Source: a virus. From it: 64,000 nt of DNA. Where the stretch lies: the IMG/VR virus record IMGVR_UViG_3300049218_000295, positions 62,001 to 126,000 of that record. One strand, 5' to 3'. Below, one piece after another: positions 15,527 through 24,973 of the stretch. Under the pieces are notes generated by a model that saw only the letters and a program-made list of their open reading frames with translations, did not search any database and was not told the origin of the DNA. The position numbers were made by a program, and so were the translations under genes. Each line of letters begins with the position of its first letter. Positions within the stretch are counted from its first letter, which is position 1.

Positions 15527-16370
15527 TATCCTCGACTTCCCACGGAAGACTCTATCCCAGAAGCTCTGGGTTTATGACTCCCCCGAGGACTTGCCCCACC
15601 TGGACCCCCAGTTGCGTGACCTCATACTTTCCAAGGCCAAAGAAAGTCTATCTCACTTCAACGCGGACCTCTTAGGTTGTCTGCTCTATGGCGGTTCGGC
15701 ATCCTATCAGTGGACCGATGGGGCGGATGTCGATTGCTCTCTGTATATAGATTGGTCAAAGGTTAAACACTCCTTTGAGGAAATCGAGCCATACTTTAAA
15801 GAGATTGAAATCCCATTCCGGGGACATCCAGTCCATCTCTTTGTGAAACCACCGGACCAGAAGGACCAGTTCGAAGTTGCAGACGCCTACTATGATGTTC
15901 TCCACGATGAGTGGGTTCTACCCCCTTTAGTTCTACCAAAAGATTTCGACCCCGATGAGTACTTCAAGCCCCTAATCAAGGCCGCGCACAAGAAGGCCGA
16001 GAAAATTGACCTCAAAATAGGTGAGCTGCGGAGATCTTGGAAAGTCTTGGAGAAGGCCCATGACGCGTTGCCAGAAGCAAGGGACATGAAAGCCGTGCAG
16101 GAGCGTATCGAGATCGAGCGTAAAAAGGCCCTTGAAACGGCTAAGTGGCTGGCCGATGAATTCATTAAGGTCCGGGAAAAGCGGTATGCTTTACACGACA
16201 AGATCCGCGAGCAAATCAACCAGGGAAAAGACGTTGGTAGACTGGCTCGTTTCCAAGAACCCGAGGTGATTTGGAAGTATTTGGACCGGGCTGGCTATAA
16301 TGACTTCCTCTATAAGGTCCGCAAGGCTCTTGACTCCGGTGCTCTAGAAGCTATTCTCAAAGCATATTAG
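15501..16370 (+). CDS. Pol beta-type nucleotidyltransferase
   Basis: About 289 residues with a GTG start at 15501; a TTG at 15474 is an alternative, both inside the end of the preceding gene. The signature LLYGGSASYQWTDGADVDCSL gives the GG-S motif (64-66) and the D-x-D pair (76-78) that bind metal and nucleotide in the nucleotidyltransferase superfamily. The place of the third carboxylate, in HPVHLFV, seems to be taken by His. The C-terminal half is a long charged helical region (about 150-250) that could be a coiled coil. Related enzymes move nucleotides to RNA, proteins or antibiotics; the target here is not known. Confidence 0.65.
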   Translation: MTRPKVLSSILDFPRKTLSQKLWVYDSPEDLPHLDPQLRDLILSKAKESLSHFNADLLGCLLYGGSASYQWTDGADVDCSLYIDWSKVKHSFEEIEPYFKEIEIPFRGHPVHLFVKPPDQKDQFEVADAYYDVLHDEWVLPPLVLPKDFDPDEYFKPLIKAAHKKAEKIDLKIGELRRSWKVLEKAHDALPEARDMKAVQERIEIERKKALETAKWLADEFIKVREKRYALHDKIREQINQGKDVGRLARFQEPEVIWKYLDRAGYNDFLYKVRKALDSGALEAILKAY

Positions 16371-16400
16371 TCGGACTTGCCATGTTTAAATTAAAGCCAT

Positions 16401-18566
16401 ATGGCTATCCAACCAGCACAAAATTGTCTCTTCCCTCAGGATTTGGACGCGGCTACTGCCGCGTTGCTCCAAGACCTTGGAGACCGGTTTAACTCCGCAA
16501 ACGCTGATATTCAGGCCATCAAGAATTCCGCTGCTGCACAAGCAATACCTTCCCTGCTTGAGCAAGGCAATCTCATCCTAAACCAGCTTCTACAACAAGG
16601 CGACGGTACGTCGGATCTCAAAACGACCACGGACCTCGAAACGCAATATGGACTTGAAGTAGCAAACGCTACCCCCTGTCAGCGAGAACAATTTCTATAT
16701 TACGCTGGCGTGCTCATGGTCGGTGGAGTCCTATTTGTGGATGGAAGTCTCTCACCAAATTCCGCCGATGCCGACAACATTGAAGTTCTGAGAACGATTT
16801 ACTACGCCTGCGGTAGAGACCTAACCCGGATGCGGAAGTTTCTTGCTTACCAGCGCCCGCTCATTTTCAACAATTCTTTCACCATCGCTCAAATCCCAGC
16901 GGCAGATGTTAATACTCCTTACACGGCAGCACAGATCCAACGCCTCTTGAACCTCTCCTATGTCCCTGACATTGCCTATAACCCCGACAATTCCGCAGTA
17001 GCGCTGGTCTCTCAATTTGTGGCCGAGAATCAGTCCTTATATCAAACTTCTCAGCAGACGGGTTTACCAATCGAGAATTTGGTTGTGGTCTACGTGCACT
17101 ATTTACAGGTGGACAACAGTCAGGCCAACATTAACAAATTGACCTCTTGGGGTTATTCGGGTGATACTTTAAACGCAATCCTTTCGGATACAAACTTAAT
17201 CGACCTTTCGGACGACCCAATCCAAGCGGATATTAAGAGTTCTCAGACCCTTGCAAGTAGTTTGGTAAACGCTATTGACTTTGTTACCCAACGTTTGAGC
17301 GTTCTCACTTACGTAGACTCTCAGAACATTATCAAGAACCTGCAGAATAAGCTTAACGCCATTATTACCGCCCACAATCAAACCATTGCTCAGTCAAAGT
17401 TTAGAGTAACGACTCAACTAGAAACTAATGCGTTCTCCCAACTGGACCAGTACCTGTCTGATGAAGATCTTATTTGCTTATTTGAGGTCCGGACTGAGGT
17501 CAAGGGAATTTGGTTTGGAGCTTCTGACCAGGATAAACTCAATGCTATCAACAGTCCGGCTACTCCCGGCAGCAGCTCCATTTCAAACCTCTATGTAAAT
17601 TCGCAACCAACACCTCCAATTGATCAAACAACGCTTTTGCAAATGGCTTCTTATCTGGTCCAAGCACAAAAGGGCATCAACACTTTCACCTATAACTCCT
17701 TACTCACTGCTCGCCAAGCCCTAGTTAACTTTGGGGCTTCGGACCCTATTCCAGCAACTTCGACCAACTCTACCCCCCTGCAGGGTGGAGTAACGATGTC
17801 CACCCCAGCGGATGGCATCATCCAAAATATGAACTTTAATGACTCCTTCGAAATTGACGCCAAACTGGGCGCAATAGACGCCGCACTTAGTACTCTTGGT
17901 AACTTCCTAGAGAGCACCATCGCCGGACCGCTCGCAAGCGTCATTAACATTTTGGTTGGAATTATCAAGGCCGCCTATGCTGCCTGTGACACTTTGGAGG
18001 CCTCACTTAGGGCTGCGATTCTGCCACTGAAACAACAAGTGGACTCATTCACAAGCAAGTACCTTACTTTGGTAGGCTCCGGAACCTTCAACAGTTCGTT
18101 ACTAAAATGCGCTATCAACTTCAACATCGGAGTCTCGGCTCCGATTTTAGATGATTTATTAGGCATTATTGACCAGCTTTCGCAGGCCATCCAAAATTTA
18201 ATTTCCCAATTTGCGAATTTGATTGACAAAATGCTGGAAAACATTTTGTGTTTGCCCATCAATCTACTCAATTCTTTCCTGGGTTCAGTGAGTGCCAATC
18301 TGCCGTCGGTCTGCCAAGCCCCGAAAGTCAATCTAGGTAATCCTCTTGAAACTGCGCTTACCAACCTCCGGAACGCTTCAATGTATCGCAACCAAGTTTA
18401 TTACAACTATTCCAGAGATTTGCTCACCTATCACGCGCTTGTAACCAATGCACCCGAAATTTTGCAGCAGTTCAACAGTTCTTCGGTTTGTAACACCAAA
18501 GGAACTAATCAATTCTACAACACGGCCATGCTGAACATCGGCGGCGGAATTAAGAGCCCCTTCTAA
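16401..18566 (+). CDS. Large virion structural protein, baseplate region
   Basis: A 721-residue protein, mainly alpha-helical, with many Gln/Asn-rich helices and a helical block (about 520-640) of hydrophobic heptads such as LASVINILVGIIKAAY and LLGIIDQLSQAIQNLI. No signal peptide is visible. It leads a block of genes that overlap tail to head (16401, 18566, 19180, 19622, 21019), of which two are recognisable baseplate components, so it is likely a baseplate or baseplate-assembly protein. A tape-measure role is less likely because of its moderate length and position. The ribosome site is weak. Confidence 0.6.
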   Translation: MAIQPAQNCLFPQDLDAATAALLQDLGDRFNSANADIQAIKNSAAAQAIPSLLEQGNLILNQLLQQGDGTSDLKTTTDLETQYGLEVANATPCQREQFLYYAGVLMVGGVLFVDGSLSPNSADADNIEVLRTIYYACGRDLTRMRKFLAYQRPLIFNNSFTIAQIPAADVNTPYTAAQIQRLLNLSYVPDIAYNPDNSAVALVSQFVAENQSLYQTSQQTGLPIENLVVVYVHYLQVDNSQANINKLTSWGYSGDTLNAILSDTNLIDLSDDPIQADIKSSQTLASSLVNAIDFVTQRLSVLTYVDSQNIIKNLQNKLNAIITAHNQTIAQSKFRVTTQLETNAFSQLDQYLSDEDLICLFEVRTEVKGIWFGASDQDKLNAINSPATPGSSSISNLYVNSQPTPPIDQTTLLQMASYLVQAQKGINTFTYNSLLTARQALVNFGASDPIPATSTNSTPLQGGVTMSTPADGIIQNMNFNDSFEIDAKLGAIDAALSTLGNFLESTIAGPLASVINILVGIIKAAYAACDTLEASLRAAILPLKQQVDSFTSKYLTLVGSGTFNSSLLKCAINFNIGVSAPILDDLLGIIDQLSQAIQNLISQFANLIDKMLENILCLPINLLNSFLGSVSANLPSVCQAPKVNLGNPLETALTNLRNASMYRNQVYYNYSRDLLTYHALVTNAPEILQQFNSSSVCNTKGTNQFYNTAMLNIGGGIKSPF

Positions 18567-19183
18567 TGCCAAATTTTTCTGACGCCCAATTAGCTTTGAT
18601 TCAGGAGCAGATGCTACCAGCAGACGAGCTTCCTTCATACTTCGATGCGCAGACCGGACAAGAAGTGGTCATCAGTAGAGATTTTGAAGCTTACTTGATT
18701 CTGCAGACGCAACAGCAAAAGCAGGCCACACTTACCTGGATCAATCAGGCCCTAAATTTTCAAGAAGACCGCTTAGACCGAGACGCTATTCTGACTAGGT
18801 ACTTAGTTAACAGAAACACTGACGACGTAGCCCGACTAGCAGAAATCAACACGAGACTTATGAACTTTGATGCTTTCCGAGCTGGGTTGCTTCTCGGAAG
18901 CACAGGCGGTTCAAATGTCTCAATCGATTGGTCTGACGTCATCGAAATCGACCTGCTTGCACAATCTCTCCAAGCTCCTCTCGACGAGATTGTTTTGCTA
19001 TATGATTTGACGTTTAATGAGCAGAACATGGTTGCAGTACTACAGCAGAGAATGTCGAACACATCTTACACACAAGCTGAAAAAGAAGAACTTCAATCCT
19101 GGCAGACGGTCATTTCTGACTATCAAGGGCAGAGTTCTGGCAGCCCTGCTCCTTCTACTCAGATTGGGGGTCCTACTACATGA
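18566..19183 (+). CDS. Probable baseplate-associated protein
   Basis: A 205-residue acidic helical protein with a Gln-rich segment (LQTQQQKQATLTW) and an unstructured Ser/Pro/Gly tail. It overlaps the stop of the preceding gene by one base and the start of the gp25-like gene by four, which ties it to the baseplate operon. No family motif recognised. Confidence 0.55.
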   Translation: MPNFSDAQLALIQEQMLPADELPSYFDAQTGQEVVISRDFEAYLILQTQQQKQATLTWINQALNFQEDRLDRDAILTRYLVNRNTDDVARLAEINTRLMNFDAFRAGLLLGSTGGSNVSIDWSDVIEIDLLAQSLQAPLDEIVLLYDLTFNEQNMVAVLQQRMSNTSYTQAEKEELQSWQTVISDYQGQSSGSPAPSTQIGGPTT

Positions 19184-19614
19184 AGACTTTGCAAGTGGCA
19201 AACGGTGACCTTTACGTCGATGAGGCCATTGGAGACTTAGTTTATATCGAAGGTCTTAGCAAGGGCAATCAGGATGTAGCACGTCATTTGCTTTGTGCTT
19301 TGAACACATATTTCAATGAGGGCGATGAACTTTTGAATCTCTTATTTGATGGCGGAGCGGAGTTTTCAGATGCTCTCGCCTCGCAATATATTTACGAGTG
19401 CATCAATAGACTCATTGTCAAGCAACGCAATTCGGGTGCGGACCAAATGGTTCTGAAGGTACAACAAGTTCTGACACGTACAATCGGGCTTTCTACGCTA
19501 GTATTTTTAGTGGAGTGCCTATTCAACGATGGTTCTACCATCGCCGTGGTGGACACAATAACGCAAACCCCTGTAGCGCTAAACCAAATGCTACCGTCGG
19601 GATACGGGCAGTGA
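19180..19614 (+). CDS. gp25/W-like baseplate wedge protein
   Basis: A 144-residue protein of the T4 gp25/GPW family. The N-terminal DLYVDEAIGDLVYIEG followed by GNQDVARHLLCALNTYFNEG matches the family order of a short beta hairpin, a Gln-containing helix and the GE-type turn before the core. Family members join baseplate wedges to the sheath and occur in all contractile injection machines. The protein is slightly longer than usual, with a C-terminal beta strand. It lies directly before the J-like gene, the conserved order in contractile tails. Confidence 0.7.
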   Translation: MKTLQVANGDLYVDEAIGDLVYIEGLSKGNQDVARHLLCALNTYFNEGDELLNLLFDGGAEFSDALASQYIYECINRLIVKQRNSGADQMVLKVQQVLTRTIGLSTLVFLVECLFNDGSTIAVVDTITQTPVALNQMLPSGYGQ

Positions 19615-19621
19615 GGATATA

Positions 19622-21022
19622 ATGGCTAGGACCCCAGATCAAGTAGCGGCAGACCTCGCAAGTAGTATTAATACCACAGACCCAACTCTGGACACTACCC
19701 AGGGTCCTATTCCCGATGTAATGATTCGTCCACAGGCAAATCAAATTTCAATCGTTGAACAAGAAGCCGTTGATGTTCGAACTCTCTTTACTCTTCAGTT
19801 CCCCACGGTTGCCACTACTGATGAAATTCAGCAGGCACTTCTTAACTATGGCTGTGTTCCTGGCGGCGGTTCTTATGCCACAGTCCTCCAATATTTCATG
19901 CGCTATAGCGTCCCAACCACCGACATCACTATTAGCGCCGGTACGTTAGTGTCAAACAACGATGGTACTTTGGTTTACCAGGTTTTGAACCCCGGAACCA
20001 TTTCCGCTGAGAACGTCAACGCTTATTACAACCCAACCCGCAACACCTACGAAATAGCCCTTTTGGTCCAGGCAGTTGGAACGGGCACGGCCTATAACCT
20101 TCCACAATATCGGATCAACACTCTAGCGACCACAGTAGTGGGCATCGATGGGACTGAAAACCGCTCCCAGGCCTCAGGGGGTGAACCGTCAGAATCCACT
20201 GATTCTCAATCGGCCCGTCTGGTTACAGCTCTGCAGGGGACCAACCTAGGTGCTCCGGGAGGGATTTCCAAGCAGATTTTGAACACTTTGGCCAACGAGG
20301 TCACAGACGTCAGCATTATTCAGCCCTCCCAACCGGAATTCGCAAGAATTACTGCCGGTCCGGCTCTTGACGTTTATGTCATAGGACAAACTAATGCAAC
20401 TATCACCGAAACTACCGTTGGCATCGGTGGGCAAACCATTATCACCGTCTCAAACCATCCTGTGGTCCAGGTGGACAGTCTCACAATCAATAATACCAGC
20501 GTTTCGACCTACACATTGGTTCCTGATACAAGCCCGGAAACAGGTTATTCTCTCGATGCCAACGATGTTATTGTGCTCGCATCACCACTTCTGGCAGGAG
20601 ACAATATTGTTATCACATACGAGTACAATAAAGTTCCTTCGGATGTTTACACCCAAGTTCTGAACAGCGGGGAGGGATATTTTTTCAATACGGATATGCT
20701 TGTTCGCTCCCCATTCCCGGTCTATCCAGTAATTACCGGCACCATCCAAATCCTACCATCTTACTCTACCACAACGGTTCAAAACAATGTTATTGCCTAT
20801 CTAACTTCGCTCTTAACTTTCACCACTTTCAGCACCGACCAGGTATTGCCATCCATCGTGGTTCAAAACACTATCAGCAATGTTCCTGGAATCCAAACCT
20901 TCACCCTTTCGGTTTTTCATCGAAACGTTGGTGCGCTTTCGGATGTAGAAGCAATCATTCTCGCAGCAAACGAGACTCTTAGCTATAACCCGACCTATAT
21001 CAATATTACGGTGGTTTCGTGA
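19622..21022 (+). CDS. Baseplate J/gp6-like protein
   Basis: A 466-residue protein that fits the baseplate J family (P2 gpJ, T4 gp6), which forms the baseplate ring. Typical features are an N-terminal helical region, then a beta-rich middle with VQAVGTGTAYNLPQYRINTL and ENRSQASGGEPSESTDSQSARLV, where the GG-x-x-x-x-S/D-x-x-R pattern is the family hallmark, and a C-terminal helical domain. A roughly 100-residue segment (about 255-350) reading as an Ig-like insert interrupts the usual layout. It follows the gp25-like gene by seven bases and overlaps the next gene by four. Confidence 0.7.
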   Translation: MARTPDQVAADLASSINTTDPTLDTTQGPIPDVMIRPQANQISIVEQEAVDVRTLFTLQFPTVATTDEIQQALLNYGCVPGGGSYATVLQYFMRYSVPTTDITISAGTLVSNNDGTLVYQVLNPGTISAENVNAYYNPTRNTYEIALLVQAVGTGTAYNLPQYRINTLATTVVGIDGTENRSQASGGEPSESTDSQSARLVTALQGTNLGAPGGISKQILNTLANEVTDVSIIQPSQPEFARITAGPALDVYVIGQTNATITETTVGIGGQTIITVSNHPVVQVDSLTINNTSVSTYTLVPDTSPETGYSLDANDVIVLASPLLAGDNIVITYEYNKVPSDVYTQVLNSGEGYFFNTDMLVRSPFPVYPVITGTIQILPSYSTTTVQNNVIAYLTSLLTFTTFSTDQVLPSIVVQNTISNVPGIQTFTLSVFHRNVGALSDVEAIILAANETLSYNPTYINITVVS

Positions 21023-22641
21023 TCACACTTTCTCTAAATCCCAGCGTTTATGCTGAGGTCTTAGATAGCATGCAAAATGACTCGGTTTGGGGTGCCCCTC
21101 AGGGGAATTTCTATCTCCTGCAGGGTAATGCCGTTCCTTATTCGCCAAAGCCTACGGTCATTAATATCGTTACCGACCAAATCAACGAGCCTATTGTTGT
21201 CTCGATTTTTCAAGCGGGTCCTGCCGCTGTAGGGGTAGACCCGAGAAACAATTCTACAAATGTTACTATCGTCCCTGCTTCCGCCAATTCTAGTTTTTCT
21301 GTTCAACTTGGTCGCGGTGCTAACCTAATTCAAGCTTCAGCTCTCAACGACCCGAGCGATGTTGGGTATTTGATTGTTAATGCTACCACGATTTGGGGTT
21401 TATGGGAAGCTTATGCCCGCGTTCTCTATAATGGAGCCAATTCCATTATTGACGAGCAGAATCAAGCTATTTCGTCTCCTCTTGCGACCCGATTGATTGA
21501 GCCTTTTATTTCTTTTCAGGACATGCTGCCGGACATTCAGTCTTTGCAAATCATGGCAACACGTTTTGTGGCCCGTGGTTTTGTCAGCAGCCCTGGAACC
21601 GTTGCCGGAGTCAATGACCTTCTCCAAGCTTTGACACTCAGCACTCCCGTCTATCATCCGATGGATAAAGATACCTATGACTTGTATCCTGCTTTAGACC
21701 CTTGGACCAAATGTGCGTCTCAATATGGCGGGCAGGAAGCACATGTCTGGATGCCCAACGTTGGTGTCATGGGTTGGCTAGCCTTTTTGGGGTTCATTAA
21801 TAACCAGCCCGACCTTTACGATGTTCTTAAAGTTAATGAATACCAGGTCGCCTTCGATTATCAAGGCATTCAGCAGAGCCACATGTTCAATTTTGACCTC
21901 TTTGGGACCAATTTTCTCACCACATTGGCTAGGTCTCAATGCTTTAAGTCCATTCAGGTCTCAATGACCATGACTTCGAGACTAGTACTGGCTCTGTGTG
22001 CGGCATCTTACACCTTTGATTTATTTATAACCAACTTGACTCCCATTGGTCGAGATCGCGTAAGCTTCGATTTGGGCATTCCTTTTGACTCGGGGCTGAA
22101 TTTTGACTCGGACCCTGTAGACCCTTTTTCGGATGGCTGGGTCGGACTTTCTCTTTCGGGAAGATTTGAACAAGACGCAAACAAACCCCACACTCTTGAT
22201 ACGTTTGTTATGCCTTCGGCCTCCTATACTGGGGCACCATGCGGCTATCCTTCTTACTATACCCAAATGTTGGCCAACAACAAGTACGATGTTTGGATCA
22301 ACTACGAGGAAGACGTAACCTCAGGTGGCCTAGTCTACACTTGGGTCCTCTTTACTTTGCAAAGTCCTGACCTCACTCTTTGGGATATTAGTGTCGACAC
22401 CTCTGGACAAATTGTCGCAACAGCCGGTTCATCAAGAAATCCTGACAACTTTATGGTAACCGAGCCCAATCTCACACAAGTTGGGTTCGAAATTGATAAC
22501 AATGGGCAAATTCAAACTGTATCCCCGCCGCCTGCCGGAGCTACCCAAAACAACGCCATCGTCCTTATTGACGACGTCGATTACACTTTCTGGCTACTCA
22601 CGGTCGACAACAATGGGGAAATCGTAACAGTCCAACAATGA
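21019..22641 (+). CDS. Baseplate component downstream of J-like protein
   Basis: A 540-residue protein with a GTG start overlapping the J-like stop. Residues about 130-260 are helical with LWEAYARVLYNGANSIIDEQ, and the rest is beta-rich with aromatic strands. Its position directly after the gp25-like and J-like genes is that of gpI/gp7-type wedge proteins, but I see no family motif that proves it. It ends in repeated strands (WLLTVDNNGEIVTVQQ and DISVDTSGQIVAT), a short internal repeat likely to bind a fibre. Confidence 0.6.
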   Translation: MITLSLNPSVYAEVLDSMQNDSVWGAPQGNFYLLQGNAVPYSPKPTVINIVTDQINEPIVVSIFQAGPAAVGVDPRNNSTNVTIVPASANSSFSVQLGRGANLIQASALNDPSDVGYLIVNATTIWGLWEAYARVLYNGANSIIDEQNQAISSPLATRLIEPFISFQDMLPDIQSLQIMATRFVARGFVSSPGTVAGVNDLLQALTLSTPVYHPMDKDTYDLYPALDPWTKCASQYGGQEAHVWMPNVGVMGWLAFLGFINNQPDLYDVLKVNEYQVAFDYQGIQQSHMFNFDLFGTNFLTTLARSQCFKSIQVSMTMTSRLVLALCAASYTFDLFITNLTPIGRDRVSFDLGIPFDSGLNFDSDPVDPFSDGWVGLSLSGRFEQDANKPHTLDTFVMPSASYTGAPCGYPSYYTQMLANNKYDVWINYEEDVTSGGLVYTWVLFTLQSPDLTLWDISVDTSGQIVATAGSSRNPDNFMVTEPNLTQVGFEIDNNGQIQTVSPPPAGATQNNAIVLIDDVDYTFWLLTVDNNGEIVTVQQ

Positions 22642-22651
22642 GGCAATACTT

Positions 22652-23326
22652 ATGACTACACACACGCACCTTACATACCAAGAAGAAGGCGTCCAGGAAT
22701 CCGGAGTACAGCAAGTTGCATCCGACCCTATAAGCCCCACAGGCGGACAACTCTGGATTAATACTACCACAAACGAGCTGAAGACCTACGACGGAAGCGC
22801 TATTGTTCGCATTGGAGCGGGCGTAACCGGATTGCAGGGCGACACTGGCGTTATAGGCCCAACCGGAGCCTACGGGGGACCCCAAGGTGTAACTGGAATT
22901 CAAGGTGTTACCGGCTATGCTGGAACTACAGGACTACAAGGTCCCCAGGGCAATACAGGAGTCATGGGAACAACTGGGTATGAGGGAGTCCAAGGAGTTA
23001 CAGGTATTTCTGGTGTCTCGTCCGAGTATGAAGTTGGGGACGGCGGAGCCACCTACACCATCAACTGGACCAACGGCGCTTCACAGGCAATTATTCTCAA
23101 TGACAACCTGACTTTGACTCTTACTAACCCTTTTGTGGGTGGAGCTTACATTCTACGTTTAGTTCAAACCACTGGTGGACAGACAGTGACCTGGCCTTCA
23201 AGCGTGATTTGGCCAGGAGGTGCTACCCCAGTTTTGTCTACAGGGGCCGGTCTCACTGATATGGTCAGTTTGTACTTTGATGGCACCTATTACTATGGGA
23301 CTTATGCCCTTGGATACCCGACATGA
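22652..23326 (+). CDS. Collagen-like tail-fibre protein
   Basis: A 224-residue protein with three parts. Residues 1-57 hold a short head with the phrase GQLWINTTTNELKTYDG, which phage structural proteins often use. Residues 58-121 form a collagen-like Gly-X-Y region (GVTGLQGDTGVIGPTGAYGG onward), which should trimerise as a triple helix. Residues 122-224 form a beta-rich end with aromatic residues and Trp-Pro pairs. This is a common plan of trimeric fibres. The stop overlaps the start of the Gly-rich gene by four bases, and the two probably act together. Confidence 0.75.
   Translation: MTTHTHLTYQEEGVQESGVQQVASDPISPTGGQLWINTTTNELKTYDGSAIVRIGAGVTGLQGDTGVIGPTGAYGGPQGVTGIQGVTGYAGTTGLQGPQGNTGVMGTTGYEGVQGVTGISGVSSEYEVGDGGATYTINWTNGASQAIILNDNLTLTLTNPFVGGAYILRLVQTTGGQTVTWPSSVIWPGGATPVLSTGAGLTDMVSLYFDGTYYYGTYALGYPT
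22823..23014 (+). repeat. Collagen-like Gly-X-Y coding repeat
   Basis: About 21 tandem triplets with Gly in the first position (for example GPT-GAY, GVT-GIQ, GTT-GLQ), inside the collagen-like fibre gene. Interruptions such as GG pairs are few. Confidence 0.75.
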
Positions 23327-24294
23327 GTTATTACTTCAAGGTCATCAACTCCGACTTTACTTGGCCTTTTGGGAGCCACGGACCCTTGGTGGTGAATAGT
23401 GGAGCACTTGTTACTTTAGAGGCCAATCAGGTCTACGATTTTTCTTCTATCACCATCGAGAATGGTGGCATCCTTCAATTCACTCAGTCACAAGGCGGTT
23501 GGACCATTCTTGGATGCGCGGGTGATGCGATTATTAATGGCACCATCCAAGCCATCAATGGTGGCCACAATTCCGGGAACTTTACTGCTTATGCTCCCGC
23601 TTCCAATGGCAACTCCGCCGGTGAAGAACTGACATATTCAATCGTCCAATCAACCGGTGGTTCCGGTGGTGGTAGTGACGTTACAGGCGGCTACATTGGT
23701 GGAACAGACCCCGGACCCTACGGTAATGGTGGTGGCGGAGGGGGGTTTGGAGCCGGAGTTAATGGGTCAATCGGCAAAGGCGGCGACGGCTCGATTAACA
23801 CCGAACAACAAGCAGGCGGGCTCGGGGCGTTGGTCTTCTTTCAAAATGGTACCAATGGTCCAGCCTCAAGTTATCAAAACACAGGAATGGCTCCTTATGG
23901 TGGGGGCGGTGGTGGGGGTTCTCGCGGTTTGCACGGCACGGGCCTTTATCTGCGAGCACAGGGTAGCATTTTGGGCAGCGGCACCATAACAGTTGCTGGA
24001 CAAAACGGTGGTAAAGGCGGCAATGGTGGCTCGGCTACCGATAGCGCCGGTAGCGGACAAGCTTTCTATAGTGGTGGCGGCGGTGGTGGCGGTGCGGGAG
24101 GTTCGGGTGGTTCAATCGTACTGCGTTATAAAGGAACTTTTTCGAACACTCTTACCCTTGGCGCTGCCGAAGGAATGGGTGGTTCCGGTGGTGCGGCTGG
24201 GTCTGTAACCGGGACTGGCGGAAGTATTGGGGTCCCAGGGTCCACCGGACAAAACGGTTCAACAGGTTCAATCAACTATGAGCAAATCAGCTAA
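23323..24294 (+). CDS. Gly-rich receptor-binding-type protein
   Basis: A 323-residue protein. The first ~90 residues are beta-rich (VNSGALVTLEANQVYDFS, then NGGILQFTQS), like right-handed beta-helix starts. From about residue 115 it is dominated by Gly runs (GGGGGGFGAG, GGGGGGGS, GGGGGGGAGG) separated by strands. This resembles the polyglycine-sandwich adhesins at fibre tips of T-even phages (gp38 type), although order and length differ and homology is not shown. The gene overlaps the collagen-like gene by four bases. Gly runs in adhesins vary easily, so this could be a host-range determinant. Confidence 0.65.
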   Translation: MSYYFKVINSDFTWPFGSHGPLVVNSGALVTLEANQVYDFSSITIENGGILQFTQSQGGWTILGCAGDAIINGTIQAINGGHNSGNFTAYAPASNGNSAGEELTYSIVQSTGGSGGGSDVTGGYIGGTDPGPYGNGGGGGGFGAGVNGSIGKGGDGSINTEQQAGGLGALVFFQNGTNGPASSYQNTGMAPYGGGGGGGSRGLHGTGLYLRAQGSILGSGTITVAGQNGGKGGNGGSATDSAGSGQAFYSGGGGGGGAGGSGGSIVLRYKGTFSNTLTLGAAEGMGGSGGAAGSVTGTGGSIGVPGSTGQNGSTGSINYEQIS

Positions 24295-24320
24295 GCTCCA
24301 CCACCTTATTTTGGTCTAGT

Positions 24321-24533
24321 ATGGAATATTACTACCTTGGTCTAGAAGCTCGTGTGGCGCATAACAAATTTTCCGACCTCAACTTGGCTACCAATGCCGC
24401 TGCACACTGTGCTCGAACAAACCTCATCCCCGTGCGTATCTTTAAGATGCTCCCAAGCAACATCTCGGAGCTAGTAAAGATTGTTGACCCGAGTGATTCG
24501 GCTCCGGAACCAAAACGGGTTAAAGCACTTTAA
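24321..24533 (+). CDS. Small hypothetical protein
   Basis: A 70-residue protein, helical in the middle (LNLATNAAAHCARTNLIPVRIF). No Shine-Dalgarno site is visible before the ATG; the upstream bases read TTTTGGTCTAGT. It lies between fibre genes and might be a chaperone or simple accessory. No family recognised. Confidence 0.45.
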   Translation: MEYYYLGLEARVAHNKFSDLNLATNAAAHCARTNLIPVRIFKMLPSNISELVKIVDPSDSAPEPKRVKAL

Positions 24534-24541
24534 GGGGTACT

Positions 24542-24973
24542 ATGGCTCAGTCAGTAATTGCCACTATCACAGATATCGCCCGAACCAAGTTCGCGGGTAT
24601 GCTCTCGACGGGACAAGCGTTCACTATCACAGATTTCGTCACGGGCTCTGGCGGGCATGACCCCAGCGACCCTGCAGTAGCTTTAACCCCCGACCCTTCG
24701 GACACGACTTTGCCTGACCAAAGCTTTGGGCCAGTTCCGATTACTTCAGCCACACTAATTACGCCTTTTTGCGTGCAGTATCAGGCAGACCAGTCGCCAA
24801 CGGACGCCGTTGGCGAACTATCAAACATTGGGTTAATCGCCACCGTAACTTACAGCCCAATTCCAGATGACCCAACAGTGGGAACGACATTTCTGTTCGC
24901 CGTAGCCAATTTCCCTTTACAAATTAAGACAGATAGCCAGGGCAATACTTTCCTGATCCAAGTATCTTTTTAA
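24542..24973 (+). CDS. Fibre-associated protein, short paralogue of 42952
   Basis: A 143-residue beta-rich protein. Its N-terminus (ATITDIARTKFAGM) and C-terminus (GELSNIGLIATV, then VGTTFLFAVANFPLQIKT) align with both ends of the 288-residue protein encoded at 42952, which has an extra ~140-residue module between them. Both lie next to giant fibre genes, so it is probably a fibre connector or tail-fibre chaperone-type component. The stop overlaps the end of the leftward gene by four bases. Confidence 0.6.
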   Translation: MAQSVIATITDIARTKFAGMLSTGQAFTITDFVTGSGGHDPSDPAVALTPDPSDTTLPDQSFGPVPITSATLITPFCVQYQADQSPTDAVGELSNIGLIATVTYSPIPDDPTVGTTFLFAVANFPLQIKTDSQGNTFLIQVSF

